From: an uncultured Mycolicibacterium sp.
Lineage (GTDB): Bacteria > Actinomycetota > Actinomycetes > Mycobacteriales > Mycobacteriaceae
Reading direction: 5' to 3'
Length of the DNA stretch: 40,296 nucleotides
Assembly (NCBI GenBank): GCA_945957405.1
Contig: CAMFLL010000018.1
Coordinates: forward strand, 1-40,296
This document shows positions 1 through 8,261 of the stretch, in pieces. The translations under genes were made by a program, and so were the position numbers. Within the stretch, counting starts at the first letter, position 1; every line of letters starts with the position of its first letter. The notes below the pieces were generated by a model. That model saw only the letters and a list, made by a program, of their open reading frames with translations. It did not search any database and had not been told where the DNA came from.

Positions 1-52
1 CCCCCCCCCCCCATCCTCTTCGTCGGCAGCGTCAGATGTGTATAAGAGACAG
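1..52. other. Sequencing artefact: poly-C plus Nextera transposase adapter
   Basis: Bases 20-52 are identical to the Illumina Nextera Read 1 transposase adapter, ending in the 19-bp mosaic end AGATGTGTATAAGAGACAG. Bases 13-19 (ATCCTCT) match seven bases of the i5 index commonly used in that position, and bases 1-12 are a C homopolymer. That is the reverse complement of a short-insert read that runs through adapter and index and then loses signal as poly-G on two-colour chemistry. The 52 bases are therefore not part of the genome, and the assembled contig really begins at 53. An open frame starting inside the adapter begins with the residues MYKRQ, a translation of adapter sequence. Confidence 0.97.
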
Positions 53-640
53 AGCTACCTCGCCGCCGTCGGCGTGATGGACGTCGTCACGCGCTACGAG
101 GGACAGTACGACGCCGTGGTGCAGGCCGGTTTCGGTGAGCACGGCCGCGAAGGCCTGCAGGAACTCTGCGACGTACCGGTCGTCGACATCACCGAAGCGG
201 CGGGGCACGTCGCGTCCCTGCTCGGCCACAAGTACTCGGTCGTCACGACGCTCGATCGCACGGTCCCACTCATCGAGGACCGGCTCAAGCTGGCGGGCCT
301 CGATGCCCGGTGCGCTTCGGTGCGCTCCAGCGGCATGTCCGTCCTCGAACTCGAGGAGCGCCCGGAGGACGCCGTCAAGGCTATCGTCGCCGAGGCCGAG
401 CTCGCCGTCAGCCAGGACGGTGCCGAGGTCATCTGCCTCGGCTGCGGTGGTATGGCGGGCCTCGACGAAGCCGTCGCCGCCGCCACCGGAGTACCCGTTG
501 TCGACGGCGTGACCGCTGCCGTCAAGCTCGCCGAGGCCCTCGTCGGCCTCGGCCTGACCACCAGTAAGACAAGGACTTTCGCCGCTCCGCGCCACAAGCG
601 CGTCAGCGGCTGGCCTCTGTCGCCCGGCACCGGCCGGTGA
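53..640 (+). CDS. Asp/Glu/hydantoin racemase family protein (allantoin or hydantoin racemase-like), 5' truncated
   Basis: This is a partial gene of 195 visible codons whose N-terminus is lost at the contig end; the residues encoded before base 53 come from adapter. The protein belongs to the Asp/Glu/hydantoin racemase superfamily, seen in the AGFGEHGREG segment, the LGHKYSVVTTL segment and the second catalytic-cysteine motif CLGCGGMAG. In allantoin and hydantoin racemases two cysteines about 105 residues apart act as the acid/base pair. Here the second is present (visible codon 131), but the position 105 residues before it is Gly (visible codon 26). A Gly/Cys pair is the arrangement known from arylmalonate decarboxylase. 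The gene lies 29 nt upstream of an NCS1 permease and next to urate-to-allantoin genes, which suggests work on allantoin or a related hydantoin. Exact substrate and reaction are uncertain. Confidence 0.8.
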   Translation, partial: SYLAAVGVMDVVTRYEGQYDAVVQAGFGEHGREGLQELCDVPVVDITEAAGHVASLLGHKYSVVTTLDRTVPLIEDRLKLAGLDARCASVRSSGMSVLELEERPEDAVKAIVAEAELAVSQDGAEVICLGCGGMAGLDEAVAAATGVPVVDGVTAAVKLAEALVGLGLTTSKTRTFAAPRHKRVSGWPLSPGTGR

Positions 641-669
641 AATGAATCCCTCACGACTGGAGAATCACG

Positions 670-2169
670 ATGCCAATCCAAGAATTTGACCCCGTCGCAC
701 TGGCGGCGCAGGATCCGGACGGGCGCCTGTACAACCACGACCTCAAACCTGCTGAGCCCCATGAGCGCAAGTGGTCCACCTACAGCTTGTTCTCGTTGTG
801 GATGAACGACGCCCACAATGCGGGCAACTACACTTTCGCTGCCGGCCTGTTCCTGATGGGTCTGAGTCCCATCGAGGTGACGCTGGGTATCCTCGGCGGC
901 GCGCTGATCATCTTCGCCGGTTGCTGTATGTCGGGCTTCATGGGGCATGACACCGGCGCGCCCTACCCGGTCGTATCCCGGATGTCATGGGGTATCTGGG
1001 GTGCCAACATCCCGGCGCTGGTCCGCGGTGCCGTAGCCATCGCGTGGTACGGCATCCAGACGTTCCTGGCTTCGATTGCGCTGAAAGTGCTTCTGCTGCA
1101 TTTCTTCCCAGGTCTCGAAGGGTTGGCGGAAACCCGGGTGCTGGGACTCGATGTGCTCGGCTGGATCGCGTTCCTGATCCTGTGGGCCATCCAGATGGTG
1201 ATCGTGGCCAAGGGCATGGAAGCAGTCCGGCACTTCCAAGGCTGGGCCGGCCCGGCGATCTGGGTGGTGATGATCGCGCTCGCGGTCTGGATGCTGTCCC
1301 AGGCCAACTGGAACATCTCGTGGACCCAAGGTGGCGGCGACGCCAATCTCTCTACCGGCGAACAGCTTTACCACACCATCGCCGCCATCGGCCTCACCGT
1401 CGGCGTGCTCGCCACACTGATGCTCAACTTCTCCGACTTCGCGCGCTTCTCCCCGTCCCGCACTGCTGTCGTGAAGGGCAATGCTTGGGGCTTGCCGGTC
1501 AACTGGACCGGCTTCGCGCTGACCTCGGTCATCGTGTCGGCCGCCTCGGTGTCGGTCTACGGGGAGGCCGTGCTCGACCCGGCCGAACTGCTCGAGAAGG
1601 TCGACAACGACATCATCATGCTGTTGGGCAGCGCGGTCTTCGTCATCGCGACCATCGGCGTCAACATCGTCGCGAACTTCGTGTCGGCCGCCTATGACAT
1701 CTCCAACGTCAATCCGAAGCGGATCAGCTTCCGTCTCGGCGGCATCATCACCTCGGTGCTGGCGCTGGTTTCGATGCCGTGGAACCTGTACAACAGCCCG
1801 GATGTCATCGCCTACTTCCTCGGTGGTCTCGGCGCGCTGCTCGGTCCGTTCTTCGGCATCCTCGCGCTGGACTACTTCTGGTATCGCAAGGGCCGCTTCA
1901 GCATTCCCGATCTGTACCTACCGACACCGAAGTCGAAGTACTACTACCGCAATGGCGTCAACCCGAATGCCGTCAAGGCCTTCCTGCCCTCAGCTGTCAT
2001 CGCCCTGGTGCTCGCGCTGGTGCCGACGTTCAAGGTCGTCGCGCCCTTCGGGTGGTTCATCGGCGCTGCGCTCGGCGCTCTCGCCTACTACATCGTGACT
2101 CGCGGTAAGCCGCTGGTCGAAGGGCCCATCGAGGAGATGGTCGCCCTTCCGGACCAGGAGAAGATCTAG
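670..2169 (+). CDS. NCS1 family nucleobase/allantoin/hydantoin:cation symporter
   Basis: A 499-residue inner-membrane transporter with about 12 hydrophobic segments. The N-terminal block (RLYNHDLKP, then WSTYSLFSLWMNDAHN) and the helices that follow are typical of nucleobase:cation symporter-1 proteins of the PucI/Mhp1 type, which take up allantoin or hydantoins with Na+ or H+. A Shine-Dalgarno GGAGA sits just before the ATG. It is 29 nt downstream of the racemase-like gene, so the two are probably co-transcribed from a promoter beyond the contig end. It is a close paralogue of the permease at 19893-21374, sharing blocks such as YTFAAGLF and ATIG(V/I)N(I/V)VANFVSA. The link to allantoin or hydantoin uptake comes from family and context; the substrate cannot be read from sequence. 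Confidence 0.9.
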   Translation: MPIQEFDPVALAAQDPDGRLYNHDLKPAEPHERKWSTYSLFSLWMNDAHNAGNYTFAAGLFLMGLSPIEVTLGILGGALIIFAGCCMSGFMGHDTGAPYPVVSRMSWGIWGANIPALVRGAVAIAWYGIQTFLASIALKVLLLHFFPGLEGLAETRVLGLDVLGWIAFLILWAIQMVIVAKGMEAVRHFQGWAGPAIWVVMIALAVWMLSQANWNISWTQGGGDANLSTGEQLYHTIAAIGLTVGVLATLMLNFSDFARFSPSRTAVVKGNAWGLPVNWTGFALTSVIVSAASVSVYGEAVLDPAELLEKVDNDIIMLLGSAVFVIATIGVNIVANFVSAAYDISNVNPKRISFRLGGIITSVLALVSMPWNLYNSPDVIAYFLGGLGALLGPFFGILALDYFWYRKGRFSIPDLYLPTPKSKYYYRNGVNPNAVKAFLPSAVIALVLALVPTFKVVAPFGWFIGAALGALAYYIVTRGKPLVEGPIEEMVALPDQEKI

Positions 2170-2192
2170 TCCTGGGGGTCCACCCTTCCACC

Positions 2193-2224
2193 CCGCGAGC
2201 GTGCACGCCTGTGCACGCTCGCGG
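2193..2224. terminator. Bidirectional hairpin between convergent genes
   Basis: A perfect 14-bp stem, CCGCGAGCGTGCAC (2193-2206) with its exact reverse complement at 2211-2224, encloses a 4-nt GCCT loop. It lies in the 62-bp gap between the stop of the NCS1 permease (+) and the stop of guanine deaminase (-). No T-tract follows on either side, as is common for mycobacterial hairpin terminators. Its position between two convergent ends argues for termination in both directions. Confidence 0.75.
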
Positions 2225-2231
2225 AGAAGGT

Positions 2232-3542
2232 TCAGCGCAACCGGTCGCCGCCGACCCACACTCCGCGCAGATCCGACGTCCCGGCCAGGGCGAACACCTT
2301 GGCCAGGGCGTCGTCGGCGTTGGTGGCGTGTTCGAGCACGACGTTGAGGGTGCTGCCCGGCTGCGGGCTGACCCAGACCGCGTCGAACTGCTTGCCCACC
2401 GAGAGGTCGCCGACCTCATCGGCCAGCTCCAGCGCGTCAGCTCCGGCCGCGGTCGCCAGATACAGCATGTGTGCCGCGGTCAGCGGCAGCCCGTCGGCCC
2501 CGAGCAGGGCCTGCATGAAGTACGACTGCAGGCCTTCGCGGACCAGTGAGAAGCTGGTGCCCGCACCGACATCGGTGCCCAGCGCCACCCGCACACCGTG
2601 CTCGATGTGCCTGCGCAACGGGAACAGCCCGCTGCCCAGTGCACTGTTCGACGACGGGCAGTGCGCCACGCTGGCGCCGGCCGCCGCGAGCTGATCCAGC
2701 TCCGCGTCGGTCGGATGCACGTTGTGCGCGAGAACGCTGCGACGGCCGAGTAACCCGTAGCGGCCGTAGGTGTCGACGTAGGAACTGCACTCGGTGAAGA
2801 GTCCGCGGACCTTGTCGACCTCCGCGGTGTTCTCGTTGCAGTGCGAGGTGAACAGCGGGCCCCCGGACGTGGTCTCGATGTCCCGCTCCAGGTCCCGGAG
2901 CAGCGCGGCGCAGGACTCGAGCATCGGGGCACTCGCCGAGAGCGAGAACCGCGGCGTCACGGCGTAGCGCAGCCGGTCCTTGCGGTGCCATCGCCCAGCG
3001 AGCGCCAGCCCGTCGGCGTACGCCTGCTCGGGCGTGGTCAGCAGCTCGTCGCGGAGCAACCGGTCACTGACCACCAGGCCGGAGCTGACGCGCAGTCCGC
3101 TGGCCGCCGCCTGTTCGAACAGGCAGTCCACCGCGGACGCGAAATGCGCCCCGAACACCAGCGCGGTGGTGGTGCCCGCGGCGATCAGCCCGTCGGTGAA
3201 CTCGGCGGCCACGTCGCGCGCGTAGGTGGCGTCGGCCATCCGGGCTTCCTCGGGCAGCGCGCTCTGGTCCAGCCAGTCCAGCAGCGGCATCCCCAGCGCA
3301 CCGATGACCCGCACCTGGGGGAAGTGGACGTGGGTGTCCACCAAGCCCGGGAGCACCACACCGTCGGCAAGGTCGATCACCTCGGCATCCGGGTGTGCCG
3401 CGCGGATCCGTTGAAAGGGGCCGCGATCGGCGATGACACCGCCGTCGTCGACCGCGACGCCGGCGTCGGATTCGGCGCGCAGCACCCCGCCGGTGAACGG
3501 CGAGTCTGGGGTGTCCAGCACGGTCCCGCGATAGATCTTCAT
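2232..3542 (-). CDS. guaD: Guanine deaminase
   Basis: A 436-residue amidohydrolase that hydrolyses guanine to xanthine and ammonia, feeding xanthine dehydrogenase. The metal-site motifs of the guanine deaminase branch are intact: VDTHVHFPQ (His71, His73), FTSHCNENT (His234), LAHNVHPTD (His273), the AHCPSSNSALGSG block and LGTDVGAG (Asp324). The ATG at 3542 is preceded by GGAGG and overlaps the xdhC stop by ATGA, so a longer open frame reaching to 3875 is not the true start. It is the last gene of the leftward urate operon and ends just before the 2193-2224 hairpin. Confidence 0.94.
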   Translation of the reverse strand: MKIYRGTVLDTPDSPFTGGVLRAESDAGVAVDDGGVIADRGPFQRIRAAHPDAEVIDLADGVVLPGLVDTHVHFPQVRVIGALGMPLLDWLDQSALPEEARMADATYARDVAAEFTDGLIAAGTTTALVFGAHFASAVDCLFEQAAASGLRVSSGLVVSDRLLRDELLTTPEQAYADGLALAGRWHRKDRLRYAVTPRFSLSASAPMLESCAALLRDLERDIETTSGGPLFTSHCNENTAEVDKVRGLFTECSSYVDTYGRYGLLGRRSVLAHNVHPTDAELDQLAAAGASVAHCPSSNSALGSGLFPLRRHIEHGVRVALGTDVGAGTSFSLVREGLQSYFMQALLGADGLPLTAAHMLYLATAAGADALELADEVGDLSVGKQFDAVWVSPQPGSTLNVVLEHATNADDALAKVFALAGTSDLRGVWVGGDRLR

Positions 3543-4402
3543 CGGGTGGCCTCCGCTGTTTCTTCGTCGATGTCCTCGACATCGTTCCCGGCGAGCACGC
3601 CACCTTCGCGCTGGAACCGCAGCAGCAGATCGGCGGCCACGCTCACGGCGATGGTCGCCGGCTCCTTGCCGGTGATGTCCGGCAGCCCGATCGGGGTGGT
3701 GATGCGGGCCAGCGCCGCCTTGTCGTGCCCCTCCTCGGTCAGGCGCTTCTCGAACCGGCGCCATTTCGCCGAGGACCCGATCAGCCCCACCGAACCGAGG
3801 TGTCTGCAGCGCAGGGCGGCGTCGCACAGGGCGACATCCTCGGCGTGGTCGTGGGTCATCAGCAGGACATGACAACCGGCAGGCAGCTCACCCAGCACGA
3901 GCTCCGGCACCACGGCGTGATGGGTGTGCACGCGGGCCTCGGCGTCGGCGGTCAGCGCCGCCAGGCGCCCCGGCTCGGCGTGTTGTGCACGCGAGTCGAC
4001 CAGGTGCAGTTCGATATCGTGCCGGGCCAGGATCCGGGCCAGCTCGCAGCCAACGTGTCCCATCCCGAAGATCGCCACCGCCGGCACCGCGCACAGCGGT
4101 TCGAAGAGCACCGTCACCTCACCGCCGCAGCACTGGACGCCGTGCTGTGCCCGGGCCTGCTCGGTGAGTCCCCACGTCTTGGTCTCCGGCTCGCGGGTGC
4201 GGTTGGCCAGCAGCTCACGGGCCATCAGCAACGCCGACTGCTCCAGATTGCCGCCACCGATGCTGCCCCAGCAGTCATCAAGGGACACCACCATTTTCGC
4301 CCCGGCCTCGCGGGGCGCGTGTCCGCGCACCGCCAGCACGGTCACCAGCACGCCGGCCGTTCGCTGCTCGCGCAGCCGCGCTATTGCGCTCGTCCAGTGC
4401 AT
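3539..4402 (-). CDS. xdhC: Xanthine dehydrogenase accessory protein XdhC
   Basis: A 287-residue XdhC/CoxI-family factor, which in studied bacteria binds molybdenum cofactor, promotes its sulfuration and delivers it to the XdhB subunit. Visible features are the N-terminal XdhC/CoxI block with GSIGGGNLEQ, the Cys pair in CCGGEVTVLFEP, a Rossmann fold starting at AIFGMGHVG, and the C-terminal YGIGSS-like block (LIGSSAKWRRFEKRL, then GLPDITGKEPATIAVS). It starts 2 nt after the xdhB stop and overlaps guaD by 4 nt (ATGA), so it is translated as part of the same operon. It is probably cytoplasmic and specific to the adjacent XdhAB enzyme. Confidence 0.93.
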   Translation of the reverse strand: MHWTSAIARLREQRTAGVLVTVLAVRGHAPREAGAKMVVSLDDCWGSIGGGNLEQSALLMARELLANRTREPETKTWGLTEQARAQHGVQCCGGEVTVLFEPLCAVPAVAIFGMGHVGCELARILARHDIELHLVDSRAQHAEPGRLAALTADAEARVHTHHAVVPELVLGELPAGCHVLLMTHDHAEDVALCDAALRCRHLGSVGLIGSSAKWRRFEKRLTEEGHDKAALARITTPIGLPDITGKEPATIAVSVAADLLLRFQREGGVLAGNDVEDIDEETAEATR

Positions 4403-4404
4403 GA

Positions 4405-6795
4405 TCAGCCACCCCCGCCGGCAACCTGGGCAACAGGCACTTCCGTCGGACGCATCGGGGCATCCGTCGAGCGCGCACGCTGAACGGCCCAGAACACCTG
4501 CTCGGGCGTCGATGGGCAGCCGAGGTCCACACAGTGACCGGTGGGGCCGAATGCGGCGACCGCCTCGCGCAGTGCCTCGCGCACGCTGAAGGCCAACATC
4601 AGCGGCGGCTCACCGACCGCCTTCGATCCGTACACCGCGCCGTCCTCGTGGGCCTTCTCCAGCAGCGTCACGTTGAACTCCTGGGGCATCTCCGAGAAGC
4701 TGGGCAGCTTGTAGGTGCTGGCCGCCTGGGTGGCCAACCGGCCCCGCGACGGCCCGTCGCCGGTGTCCCAGCGCAGGTCCTCCAGGGTCAGCCAGCCGGC
4801 ACCCTGCACGAACCCGCCCTCCACCTGGCCGATGTCGACCAGCGGAGACAGGCTGTCGCCGACGTCGTGCACGATGTCGACGCGGCGCAACTGGTAGGCG
4901 CCGGTGAATCCGTCGATCTCGACCTCGCTGGCCGCCACCCCGTAGGCGAAATACTTGAACGGCGAGCCCTGCATCCGAGCGCCGTCCCAGTGCAACCCTG
5001 CGGTGCGGTAGAACCCAGCCGCCCACAACTGAACACGTTGGTGGTAGGCGAGATTCACCAGCTCGGCGAAGTCCAGCACGCGGTCGGTGGCCGCCAGCCC
5101 GGTCACCTTGCCGTCGACGAACCGGACGTCGGCCGGGTGCACATGCCCGAGTTCCTCGGCGGCCACCTCGGCCAGCCGGGCCTTGATCTGTTCGCAGGCA
5201 TTCTTCACCGCGCCGCCGTTGAGATCGGCACCTGAACTCGCCGCTGTCGCAGAGGTGTTGGGCACCTTGTCGGTTCGGGTGGGTGCCAGCCGCACCACCG
5301 ACAGCGGTACCCCGAGCGCCGTCGCCGCGACCTGCAGCATCTTGGTGTGCAGGCCTTGGCCCATCTCGGTGCCACCGTGGTTGATCAGCACCGAGCCGTC
5401 CTTGTACACGTGCACCAGCGCGCCGGCCTGGTTGAAGGCGGTCAGGTTGAACGAGATGCCGAACTTGACCGGGGTGATCGCCAACGCGCGTTTGGTGTGC
5501 TCGTGGGTGGCATTGAACGCCTCGATCTCGACGAGACGCCGATCCACATCGCCGCTGTCGAGAACCTGGCTCCAGGCCCGCTCGATCCGCTCGGGATGGC
5601 GGACATCCTGGCCGTAGGGGGTGGTCTGCCCGGCCGAATAGAAGTTACGCCTGCGCAGTTCGCGCGCACTGATGCCGAGTGCGGGCGCGCACCGGCCGAG
5701 GATGTCCTCGATCACGATCATGCCCTGCGGGCCGCCGAACCCGCGGAACGCCGTCTGCGACGTCTTGTTGGTCTTCGAGATGCGGCCGTGCACTTCGATG
5801 TTCGGGATCCAGTAGGCATTGTCGATGTGGCACAGCGCGCGGCCCTGCACCGGTTCGGACAGGTCCAGGCTCCAGCCGCCGTCGGCCGTCAGCGTCGCGG
5901 TCAGCGCCTGGATGGTGCCGTCCTCGGCGAAGCCGACCTTCCACAGTGCGTGGAAACCGTGCCGCTTTCCGGTGATCGTGATGTCCTGGGTGCGGTTGAA
6001 CCGCACCCGTACCGGGCGGCCGGTGATCACCGTGCCGAGAGCTGCGATGGCCGCGTACCCGTGTGGCTGCATCTCCTTGCCGCCGAATCCGCCACCCATG
6101 CGCAGACATTGCACGGTGACTTCATGATTCGCCTTACCCAGCACGTGCGAGATGATGTCCTGGGTTTCGGTGGGATGCTGCGTCGAGGACTGGACGAAGA
6201 TCTGCCCGTTCTCATCGATGCTGGACAGCGCCGCGTTGGTCTCGAGGTAGAAATGCTCCTGCCCGGAGAACTCGAACTCGCCTTCAAAGATGTGCGCGCA
6301 ACTCGCGAAGGCGGCCTCCGGCTCGCCGCGGCGCAGTACTGGCCGGGAGCCCTGATAGCTCTCCGCCGCGATCGCCTCTTTGATGGTGATCAAGGATGGC
6401 AGCGGCTCGTAGTCGACGGCGACCTTGGTGGCCCCGATCCGGGCCGCCTCGAGGGTTTCGGCCAGCACCCAGCACACCGGGTGCCCGAAATACATGACCT
6501 CACTGGGGAACAGCGGTTCGTCATGCTTGACGCCTGCGTCGTTGACCCCCGGCACGTCGGCAGCGGTGAGCACGTACACCACTCCCGGCGAAGCCAGCGC
6601 CGGCGCGGTGTCCATCGAACGCACATGGGCGTGCGCATGCGGCGCCTGCACCGGGTAGGCGTGCAGTGCCCCCGGGTACCGGCTCACCAGATCATCGGTG
6701 TACAGGGCAAGACCGGTCACATGCAGATCGGCACTCTCGTGCGGCATTTCGACGCCGACCACCGAGCGTGGCGGACGGGTGCTGAGTTCACTCAT
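4405..6795 (-). CDS. xdhB: Xanthine dehydrogenase, molybdenum-binding subunit
   Basis: A 796-residue large subunit of the two-subunit bacterial xanthine dehydrogenase, oxidising hypoxanthine to xanthine and xanthine to urate at the molybdopterin site. Key segments are intact: QEHFYLE (the Gln near Mo), GGGFGGKE around residue 235, the substrate-binding Arg block TAFRGFGGPQG, and the catalytic Glu in AVGEPPLMLA around residue 727. Length and domain order match bacterial XdhB. The start codon overlaps the stop of xdhA as ATGA, and xdhC follows after 2 nt, giving the usual A-B-C order. Electrons pass from the Mo site to the Fe-S clusters and FAD of XdhA. Confidence 0.95.
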   Translation of the reverse strand: MSELSTRPPRSVVGVEMPHESADLHVTGLALYTDDLVSRYPGALHAYPVQAPHAHAHVRSMDTAPALASPGVVYVLTAADVPGVNDAGVKHDEPLFPSEVMYFGHPVCWVLAETLEAARIGATKVAVDYEPLPSLITIKEAIAAESYQGSRPVLRRGEPEAAFASCAHIFEGEFEFSGQEHFYLETNAALSSIDENGQIFVQSSTQHPTETQDIISHVLGKANHEVTVQCLRMGGGFGGKEMQPHGYAAIAALGTVITGRPVRVRFNRTQDITITGKRHGFHALWKVGFAEDGTIQALTATLTADGGWSLDLSEPVQGRALCHIDNAYWIPNIEVHGRISKTNKTSQTAFRGFGGPQGMIVIEDILGRCAPALGISARELRRRNFYSAGQTTPYGQDVRHPERIERAWSQVLDSGDVDRRLVEIEAFNATHEHTKRALAITPVKFGISFNLTAFNQAGALVHVYKDGSVLINHGGTEMGQGLHTKMLQVAATALGVPLSVVRLAPTRTDKVPNTSATAASSGADLNGGAVKNACEQIKARLAEVAAEELGHVHPADVRFVDGKVTGLAATDRVLDFAELVNLAYHQRVQLWAAGFYRTAGLHWDGARMQGSPFKYFAYGVAASEVEIDGFTGAYQLRRVDIVHDVGDSLSPLVDIGQVEGGFVQGAGWLTLEDLRWDTGDGPSRGRLATQAASTYKLPSFSEMPQEFNVTLLEKAHEDGAVYGSKAVGEPPLMLAFSVREALREAVAAFGPTGHCVDLGCPSTPEQVFWAVQRARSTDAPMRPTEVPVAQVAGGGG

Positions 6796-8261
6796 GACGT
6801 GGCCCCCTCTGGAACTGCGGATTCGGCATGGAACTTGAGTAACGACTGCTCGAGCATGGCCGCACGGAAGGCCGCGCTGGCCCGGTGGTCATCGATCGGG
6901 GTGCCCTCGCCGCCGAGCACGGCGGCGGCCTCGCGCACGGTGTCCGAGGTCCATGGTCGGCCGCGGAGCGCAGCCTCGGTGGCGGTGGCCCGAAGCGGTG
7001 TCGCGGCGACACCCCCTAGACCGATGCTGACCCGCTCGACCACACCGTCGACGACATCCAACGCGAAGGCGATTGCCACACTGGAGATGTCGTCGAACCG
7101 CCGCTTGGCGATCTTGTGGAATGCGACCATCGGCGCGAGCGGCATGGGGATCCGCACGGCCCGGATCAGTTCGCCCTTCTTTCGCACACTCTGCCGGTAG
7201 CCGGTGAAGTAGTCAGCCAGCGCAACCTCGCGGTCGCCGTCCGGCCCGGCCAGCACGAGCTTGGCCTCCAAAGCCAGGAGCGCAGGCGGTGAATCGCCGA
7301 TGGGCGAGGCAGTGCCGAGGTTACCGCCCAGGGTGGCGCCGTTCCGGATCAACCGGGAGGCGAACTGCGGCCACAGCTGATCCAGCAGCGGGATCCGTCC
7401 GGCCAGCATCCGCTCGGCTTCCGAGAGCGTGAGCGCCGCACCGAGTTCGATCTCGGTGGAGCCGACGTCGAACGTACGCATCTCGGGCAGTCGGTCGATG
7501 GCCACCACGAGCGGCGCGCGGGTCCCGCGGATGTTGACCTCGACGCCCCAGTCGGTGCAGCCGGCGACAACGGTGGCATCCGGTCGTTCGGCGAGCAGCG
7601 CAACCGTCGCCGCCAGGTCGGCGGGCCGGACGAATTCGGCGTCGCCGACGCGCACCTGGGTGGTGGCCGCGGCCGGCGCGGGTGATGCGCAGCGCTGGGC
7701 GAACAGGTCATCTGCGGGCGGCAGGTCCAGCGCGTAGGCGGCATCCCGGATGGGGCGGTATCCGGTGCAGCGGCACAGGTTGCCGCTCAGCGCGTGCAGA
7801 TCGAAGCCGTTCGGTCCGTGCTCGTGGTCGACTGCGTGCCCGTTGCTGCTCGGCAGGGTCGGGGTGCGGTCAGGCCGGTAGTACTCGGCGGCCATCGAGC
7901 AGATGAAACCCGGTGTGCAATAACCGCATTGGGAGCCGCCGCGGTGCGCCATCTCCTTCTGCACCGGGTGCAGCGCGCCGGGCGCACCGAGGCCCTCGGC
8001 GGTCACCAGTTCCTGACCGTCGAGTGAGAGCGCCGGCACCAGGCACGCGTTGAGCGCGGTCCAGCGGGTGCCGCCCTCGCCGTCGGGTCTGGACACCATG
8101 ATGGAGCAGGCGCCGCATTCGCCTTCGGCGCAGCCCTCCTTGGCGCCGGTCAGTCCCTGATCGCGTAGCCATTCCAGTGCGGTGACGTGCGGTTCGATAT
8201 CGACGACGGGGCGCTGTTCACCGTTGACCGAGAGGCTGGGGGTGCTAGGAGCCGAAGTCAT
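6792..8261 (-). CDS. xdhA: Xanthine dehydrogenase, fused [2Fe-2S]/FAD subunit
   Basis: A 489-residue small subunit combining the two iron-sulfur domains and the FAD domain. The plant-type [2Fe-2S] cysteines are at 44, 49, 52 and 73 (CAEGECGACS and NACLV), and the second cluster cysteines at 112, 115, 163 and 165 (CGYC and CRCTG). The FAD domain begins near residue 208 and carries the NGATLGGNLG loop around 307-316. The ATG at 8261 overlaps the upstream deaminase stop by ATGA; a longer open frame to 8489 lies inside that deaminase and is not used. The stop overlaps the xdhB start by ATGA. The protein is cytosolic and should pass electrons to NAD+. Confidence 0.95.
   Translation of the reverse strand: MTSAPSTPSLSVNGEQRPVVDIEPHVTALEWLRDQGLTGAKEGCAEGECGACSIMVSRPDGEGGTRWTALNACLVPALSLDGQELVTAEGLGAPGALHPVQKEMAHRGGSQCGYCTPGFICSMAAEYYRPDRTPTLPSSNGHAVDHEHGPNGFDLHALSGNLCRCTGYRPIRDAAYALDLPPADDLFAQRCASPAPAAATTQVRVGDAEFVRPADLAATVALLAERPDATVVAGCTDWGVEVNIRGTRAPLVVAIDRLPEMRTFDVGSTEIELGAALTLSEAERMLAGRIPLLDQLWPQFASRLIRNGATLGGNLGTASPIGDSPPALLALEAKLVLAGPDGDREVALADYFTGYRQSVRKKGELIRAVRIPMPLAPMVAFHKIAKRRFDDISSVAIAFALDVVDGVVERVSIGLGGVAATPLRATATEAALRGRPWTSDTVREAAAVLGGEGTPIDDHRASAAFRAAMLEQSLLKFHAESAVPEGATS

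Noticed and set aside
38..52. Start codon and five residues (MYKRQ) before the racemase-like gene
   Set aside because: They are encoded by the sequencing adapter, not by the genome.
3543..3875. N-terminal extension of guanine deaminase
   Set aside because: The extension lies in xdhC in another frame, is Arg/Pro-rich, and the internal ATG at 3542 has a good GGAGG.
5347..7200. 617-codon open frame on the + strand
   Set aside because: It lies antisense to xdhB and the end of xdhA. Its composition is that of a shadow frame in high-GC DNA and it shows no recognisable domain.
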